Source: Acheta domesticus
Taxonomy: Eukaryota > Arthropoda > Insecta > Orthoptera > Gryllidae
Reading direction: 5' to 3'
NCBI GenBank assembly: GCA_031308135.1
Contig: JAHLJT010008756.1
Location: 64,076,232 to 64,140,231 of the forward strand
DNA length: 64,000 nt
Each line of letters opens with the position of its first letter. Positions within the stretch are counted from its first letter, which is position 1. The position numbers were made by a program, and so were the translations under genes. The notes beneath the pieces were generated by a model. It saw only the letters and a program-made list of their open reading frames with translations. It was not told the origin of the DNA and did not search any database. Shown one piece after another: positions 57,852 to 64,000 of this stretch.

Positions 57852-60800
57852 TATATAATGATAATTAAAACTTCTGTCAAAATGCACATATTTCTTTAAC
57901 TCTTGTTATTGGTATTGCATTTCAATGAATCCACATCCCCGAATAACGTAACTTATTTCATAACAAAATTTCGTTTTTCCACCAAGTAATTCCATTATAC
58001 CTAATACAACTGTTTATACATGTAAATAATGCTATTTGCTAATAGCCTATGTAATTGATGCGACTATAAATAAAAAAATATTTTCTTAATTGCTCATTAA
58101 CTTCCAAGCTGTTTAGTCGCTAATGCAGATGAAGATTATTTTCTGACCTATGGAATTTGCTTGAGCAGCTCTTAAAATAGAGGTTAATACTCTATCTATG
58201 GGCAACAGGTTTCGACTCCCGGTCGATCTTCGTGGAATTTATTGTGAACAAAGCTGGCTGCGCGCAGTTCGAAGAAGTCCCTCTTCCTAGTGACCCCACT
58301 TCACTATTACTCCAGCATTCATAACATGTCGCCACAAACGTACGTCTTAAGTCACTGAAACATTAATTGTAATAGTTCATAACATTACCCCAAAATGATC
58401 TTGCCAATTTATTTACCATTTCGTTTAATTTTTCTTTTTACGCAATGTTCTTTTATTGTTGCCTTGCTTACTACGTTCTTCTATTCATGACCAACTCTCA
58501 AATTACTTATCATTGGGAAATGCACATCCATAATCGTAGAAAATGTATTTTAATTCGCGGTCAGGTGAAAAGTCTGCCTGTATAAGATTTCAGATTTGAC
58601 TTCCTTAATATTTAATGAAACACATCCAAATTGTTTTCCGACTAGGTAACATTTATTGTTACCTGTTCTTATTTATTATTTGAATGTTCTGTGATAATTC
58701 ACAACTACATAATTTCCCTCCTTCCCATACCCTCTTTTAGTTAAATGTAATATTCTTATCAATGGACTTTGCTGTAATCATTTAAATATGACCTTTACAC
58801 CAACAATATAGAATATAACAATTCAACAATATAGTGTATTACTTCTATATAGTATGTTTGTGTGTCACAGTGTATAAGTATTCATGTCGTTGCTGAAAAG
58901 GGAAAAGAAACTTCCACCATCTCTGGTGTTGGCACAACTAGTTCATTCATATCAGAAAAAGAAACATATGAAGAATTTCTTATGAAGAATTTCTTATGAA
59001 GAAGTCTTATGAAGAATTTCTTCGGTGACAAACGGCGAGAACAAATTGAGTTAGAATTTTATTAACATATAATTACAAAAAGAACAAAAAATTCTGATGA
59101 CACAGAGCAGGACAGTTATGTTTGTGCAACGCGTTTCTTGGTTTTGTACTTTTCAGTTCCATAATAGTGTTTCCTGTCAATTTTTTTATTGATACATCAT
59201 GTCCCGTCATTTAATCCAAAATTCATCAAATTCCCAATTCAAACGTACACAAAATATAAATATAATGGTCAATTTAGTTTCATTATGCTCTTCATTTCAA
59301 CTTAGAATACAATCAGCTCTCTGAACAATATCCTAAGAAAGACATATCACATTTTAACTCCAGCATTTCAGTTTTACGTTGGTGTGCTAATAGTTCCATA
59401 GACGTTCGCCTGAAACTATTTAGTTGTAGCATGAGTGAACGCTTTTCTTTTAATTAAGATTTCACCATTGAGATAAGATGATGCGGGTTGTTCAACGAAT
59501 GGTATTCGACGAATGGTATGCAGTTATTAAAATATAAATATAAAAAATTTAAATGTGATGGGTGTGTAAATGTGTGCCTGCAAGTTTAAATGACATGACC
59601 AACTGTCGGAAGATTTAAAATAAATTACGCAAAAGCTCATAAAATATGCCATCTATTGAAAAAGTCCACACACGTATTTTCTTAGAAGAGATATTTCTAT
59701 TAAGATTCTGAATTAGTTTTGTAATATAATTATTCGGGTCAACTTTCAAACATGGAACTCCTGGTTGAATAGAGATCAGTTCAAAGAATCAAGTTCTGAA
59801 TTGGGGTGTTGGACGCAATCTCTTACTAAAACTAATCATTCTAACTAAACACTATCGCTGCCTTCTGTTTCTGACCTCTTGTTTATTTAGACGACATTCT
59901 CTAAAATATATTTCGTCTCAGATTACGATAAACCTCTCCCTTTCTCTCCAAAGTACCCGACCGCTTACCCTACCGTGAGGGGCGACAGTTTGTATTCGTC
60001 CCAAGATTATAGTGTTAACAAAACTCATTTGTAGGAATTGACTGCGTAGTACGAGATATAGATGGCCATACATCATTCGGAAAGTTCGTTGAGTTAATTG
60101 GAAACATCCATCATTTTTATATCTCGCATCGTTAATTATAAATACATATGTAACCTCTATCAACAGAGCAGTTTTAATTATCATGTCTACAAGCTTTATG
60201 GGGTTGTAGAACGAAAATATTCTGGAGGATGTCAGGTTTAGAGAAAATAACTGTGCAGTGTGTACAGAAATAAACATGTTTTCATTTCCTGTAAGCAAGA
60301 ACAGCTGTATTCTACATCTACATTAGACAATGGAAAAGATAAATGTGTAGTAATGTATGTCAGGCCATATACAACTTCACCGAATTTATGCAACGAAAAT
60401 ATTGGACTAGTATTTAACTCACGAAATCTTTATGTTCAAACTCAAAACTGGCAAATGTCACCCATTTTTCTCGCGTTGCGGGCTCCTCCCTTTTCCGTTT
60501 TTACAGCGAAACTTGCGCGAGCAAATTTAGCTTACTTGTTTGGAGATAACAAGAATAATTATTTCGAAGGTCTCGGACACATGAGCAGGACTATCGGTGT
60601 GATAGATCTTCTATTTCTAATTAAAACCTCAAGTGTGGTAACGAGAAGTCATAGCCGTTGCATAACTTGTTTCTCGGGGTTCCTCTGGGAGGACACCATT
60701 GTTGGATGTGGGCGTCGCAGGTCGCTCGCCTGCCGGAAGTTATTCGTCACAGAAGGATTGCGTGCCTCCGCGAAGGCGGTGGTGGAGGATTTGGAAGTAG

Positions 60801-61552
60801 TGGAGGCAAGGGACAAGGTAGAAACACATGTTGTGGTGATTATGGTAGGTTGGGAGGTGTTAGAGGATAGGTGATGCTTTCCATGTTAGTGTTTGTGGTA
60901 GTAGAAAGGTTTCAATAGAATATGAGATATTGGCAAAATGGAAAAAATTGACTCTGACCAAAAAAGTGTATTATTTAACGTAGCGAAGTAGACATCCTTA
61001 ATAGTTGTATTGGCAAAGGCGATGGAGTAGGTGATGTCATAGAAAGAGATGGCAGCCTACGTAGTAATAGTAATAGAAAAAGGGATTACGACACTGAAAA
61101 TAATAATAGTGATAACGTCAGTAGTAAATGCCAATAATTAAAATTGCAATAATGTCATCGGTACAGAAAGTAGAGGGCAAGAACATGCAAGAAAAGCAGA
61201 GAGCAAGAATGTTTTTCCAAAATGTAGCACGCACACTGCTGAAGAACAAAAATTAAACCCTCCTTTAACACTACAATATTTGACTAAATAAAATATTTGA
61301 ACAAAAAGTCATCAGTAACACTGCAGTAACATTCGTGTAATTTTTTGTTAAATCAGAACTGTTAAGTTACTTCATAAGTAGCTTATTTGTCAAAGAATGA
61401 AAAAGGAACCATGGTCAGCAGCAACAGTATAAGTAGAATCGCACTACGCACCACCACCCTACCATTATAGCCACCTACTACAACCAATTGCACCCGGAGC
61501 AAATACGATTTTACCCGGAACTAAAAAACTAGCACTCAGATAGCTGTACTAC
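57852..61552. other. Long AT-rich spacer, no gene called
   Basis: Contains an 18-bp tandem repeat (CTTATGAAGAATTT, about three copies, 58969-59022) and a weak B-box-like GGTTTCGACTCCC at 58208. A 204-codon + frame at 60260-60874 has no recognisable domain; its C-terminal part (60640-60874) lies in GC-richer GGAGG-type DNA. Confidence 0.45.
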
Positions 61553-61636
61553 ATGAAAGTTAAGAGTTTCGAGACCGGAGTCGGTATCTACATGGCTGAC
61601 CGGGAAAGGGCCGTCCTGGACCCAGATGTCGTTTAT

Positions 61637-61727
61637 GCCGTCATGTTGCGACTTTCCTCAGGGCGAAATGACGCATTTAGCGGTCGCTGCTGGCATTTCG
61701 CTCTGCGGGAGGTCGCAGCACGACGGC
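61637..61727. repeat. Long hairpin, 34-bp arms
   Basis: The left arm 61637-61670 (GCCGTCATGTTGCGAC, CAGGGCGAAATG) pairs with 61694-61727 (complement GCCGTCGTGCTGCGAC, CAGAGCGAAATG) with about six mismatches and a 23-base loop. It is related to the hairpin at 34951-35007 and lies immediately upstream of a family A head. Confidence 0.75.
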
Positions 61728-61739
61728 CGAGTCGGACCA

Positions 61740-61900
61740 GGAGAGGTGGCTCAGGGTACCAATTGATGTCACAGTAGAGCCTCTGACAGAGTCCCTAGGT
61801 TGTCTTGAGTTCCGACGGTAGCAAGATTTTTGATACTAGTGTCTTGATGACATGGAGGGGAGGGAGTATGTGACGGGAGAAAGACGAATTCCTGGTTGGC
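61740..61900 (+). mobile_element. Family A interspersed repeat, copy 9, 5' part
   Basis: An A-box-like GAGGTGGCTCAGGGTACC (about 61743-61760) is followed by AATTGATGTCACAGTAG, the decayed B-box block TTGTCTTGAGTTCCGACGG, and GCAAGATTTTTGATACTAG. It is cut off near 61900. Confidence 0.65.
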
Positions 61901-62644
61901 TATTAACAGCGGTTTGTTATAAGCCCTGGTTTCAAGTACATTGTCACATTCTAAGAGAGACTACGCAGTCCAGCACTCAGTCGGTCGTTGACATGAGGAT
62001 GGGGGAGAGGTGGTAGGCAGCGGCAGCGGCGGCGGCAATGGCGGTAACGAAGGCAGATAGGCTGGCGGTGGGTCGCTTGGCTCAGCCTTGCGTCGATTCC
62101 CGACGTGGTCAACCGGAGGGCAACCGTGGAGTGGGGACGCCGGCGATCAGTACCATGCTCACGAAGAGCGGTAAACAAGCGACAACTCGGCTTTTTTTTC
62201 CCGCCAATAACACTGGTGGGGCGGGAATTTATTCAAGTAAGGGACTGTACAATAGATAGCTCCAGCTGTTAAGCTTATGGAGCTAGGGGGAGGGCAGTAT
62301 CTTAAAAAGACTAACTTACTTACTAACTTAATATTAACTTAAATCTAATAACAACTGGCCTCTTCGGACCTAGCCTAGATTTATTTACAGGTATTGATTT
62401 GCTTTTGTGTAAAGAAAGTTCCTTGGATTGTTCTTTTTCTCAACTCGGCGGCCGTACGCCGCCTTTATATACTGCCGGGTCAGTCCATCCCTGCGGCAGC
62501 GGGGGTGGCATTGCCCTCGTTCGGGTGACTCACAGGGGAGCGGGGGACGAGCGGTCAGCACGCACATCTGGAAGCCATGCCTGCTCAGCCCGGGCGAAGT
62601 GAAAGCGGAAGCGTCCAAGGAGGCGTCGCTTCACCACACTAGCT
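61901..62644. other. Mixed spacer, no gene
   Basis: GC-richer around 61980-62170 (GGCAGCGGCAGCGGCGGCGG) and 62440-62630. TACTTACTAACTTAATATTAACTT direct repeats lie near 62316-62345. Frames up to 92 codons are unremarkable. Confidence 0.4.
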
Positions 62645-63075
62645 TAGAGAGCTATGTCGAATCCAGTCTATGTCAAGAGGAGAATTCTAGCAGCCGGCTA
62701 CTCTGAATGGTAGTTTTCCGTGGTTTCTCCTATGAACACCAGGCGAATGCTGAAGCAGTACCCTAACAAACGGGCCACGGGCGCGGTTTTTTCTTCCTGT
62801 TCCTTGTCTTATCCTTCTCCCTTACTTATACACACTTACACTACCGGCCGGGACCGCGACCGGCCGGGAGCTTAGAGCTTGTCTCGGCTGGGGTGGAACT
62901 ACGCTGGTGAGGGATAGCCAGTTGGAGAAAACCGCGCTAACCGATGGTAGGTCGATGCCGGATCTCACCATTAGCGGGGGAAGATCACTGCCACCTCCCA
63001 AGGAAAGAACACGCAATGCACTTATGGGACTAGTAGTTAACGCGCCCAGAATCACTAATCAATCAATCAATTAAT
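62645..63075 (+). mobile_element. Family A interspersed repeat, copy 10
   Basis: The full body order is kept: GAGAGCTATGTCGAATCC, GAGGAGAATTCTAGCAGCC, TGGTAGTTTTCCGTGG, GAGCTTAGAGCTTGTCTCGG, GTCGATGCCGGATCTCACC and AATGCACTTATGGGACTAG. It ends in ATCAATCAATCAATTAATGG (3' tail at 63055-63075). Confidence 0.8.
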
Positions 63076-63240
63076 GGCCTAATCGACATCTGCACCTAGG
63101 ACGCGGCATCTCCCGGACAGCCAACTAGATGAAGCTACATTACATGTCGTCCCAGCAGGTGCAGATGCAGGGCCTGTGGCGAGTTGGGCACTGGCGCTCG
63201 ACAGATGTGGACGACGCGAACCGTCCGCCTCCGCTGCGCT

Positions 63241-63745
63241 AACAATTTACCTATAAGTGATCTTTTAAAAGGGGTGAATTAAGAAAATTGCTATTAAGAA
63301 GTTAGTTCGGAGAGGAGAGTTTGTTAACAGGGGTACGATTTACAAGTGGTTTTCAATGTCCGTTCTACTAAAAATTGGTCATTGCGAAGGAGGATCGTTG
63401 TTAAGTGCAGTGCAGTGTTTTAGTTAAGAGCTATGCAATTCAGTGTAGTGTTGGGTTCAGTGAAATGGACCGGACATGGCAAGTTACTTAGAGTAATGAA
63501 GTGAAGTGCGAAACGACAATAAGCAATAACATACCCATAATTGATGCAATTATTGTTGCTGTGGTTTGCGGGTGTTTTATTTTTTGTATACTAAACATTA
63601 TTTGTTATATTGTATATTATTATTATTATTATTATTGTGTTATTATTGTAATTATTATTGTATTATTTTTGTATGATTATTATGAAATTATTCCACCAGT
63701 TTGTGCTATTTGCAGAATAAATTTATCTATGTATCTATTCATTTA
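63241..63745 (+). mobile_element. Probable LINE 3' UTR and tail
   Basis: It shares the style of the 17.6-kb LINE end: GTGCAGTGCAGTG and GAAGTGAAGTG words (63405-63510), then TTTGCAGAATAAATTTATCT and ATGTATCTATTC, comparable with TTGTAGAATAAACCC(TATC)n. A (TTA)n tract lies at 63618-63657. No coding part is present. Confidence 0.45.
63618..63657. repeat. (TTA)n-rich microsatellite
   Basis: Seven or so perfect TTA units, then degenerate ATT/TTG triplets. Confidence 0.85.
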
Positions 63746-64000
63746 AGAGGGCTGATTTTTCAAGGTGGTTTCCTTTTCTCTACAGTACGCTGCGTTAGTT
63801 TTCGTTTTTGTACCACCTGTGAATGGTTGGTTTGGGCACAAGGGTTTTTTCACAGACGGACGTACAGATAATCAGGCAAATTAGCATCTACAAAAACACG
63901 ATTTCGGTATCAGAAAACCCCAAAATGTGTATTTCCGTTACAATTTCGACATCGACTTTCCGCAGCATTACACGCCTTTCACTGTACCACGTACATTACT

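Noticed and set aside
58140..58255. Possible tRNA-like SINE head (GGTTTCGACTCCC)
   Set aside because: Only a B-box-like word; no good A box at the right distance, no body or tail.
60260..60874. 204-codon + strand frame
   Set aside because: Starts at ATG and is fairly long, but shows no recognisable domain, crosses a composition change and has no clear splice or promoter context; chance or an unrecognised repeat is more likely.

Overview
The window looks like intergenic DNA from a large, transposon-rich arthropod genome, most likely an insect. I infer this from a piggyBac element of insect type, tRNA-headed SINEs, a non-LTR retrotransposon tail, many MITEs and an AT-rich background broken by short GC islands. 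I found no host protein-coding gene, rRNA or functional tRNA. The only intact gene is the piggyBac transposase at 55.45-57.54 kb.

Left third (1-22 kb): AT-rich spacer, a pyrimidine-rich low-complexity block (2-3.6 kb), a complete SINE with a 13-bp target duplication (4.93-5.21 kb), two copies of a hAT-type MITE with 8-bp duplications (10.4 and 13.5 kb), a Harbinger-like inverted-repeat element abutting the second of them (12.7-13.5 kb), a 5'-truncated LINE (16.6-17.6 kb), a TCAGTGA-studded inverted-repeat element (18.0-18.4 kb), and several copies of an interspersed, probably tRNA-derived family here called family A.

Middle (22-45 kb): an ATCGAT-rich hAT-like element, a 14-bp-unit minisatellite that creates false ORFs on both strands, an 834-bp element with ~50-bp inverted termini, GC islands with strong C-over-G asymmetry, a near-perfect 178-bp foldback element, a ~215-bp tandem array interrupted by the third hAT MITE copy, and a ~210-bp satellite-like array of seven diverging units.

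Right third (45-64 kb): more MITEs, including one with TA duplications inside a purine-rich tandem array, then the key feature: a 2,599-bp piggyBac element with perfect 14-bp termini, TTAA on both sides, an intact DDD transposase with a C-terminal cysteine-rich domain, a predicted 17-nt first exon, and three copies of a 27-bp palindrome-bearing motif. Past it lie AT-rich spacer, a long hairpin, two more family A copies and a second LINE-like 3' end.

The window is therefore a record of nested mobile-element insertions rather than a pathway. Only the piggyBac element looks as if it could still be active; the MITEs and SINEs would depend on enzymes encoded elsewhere.
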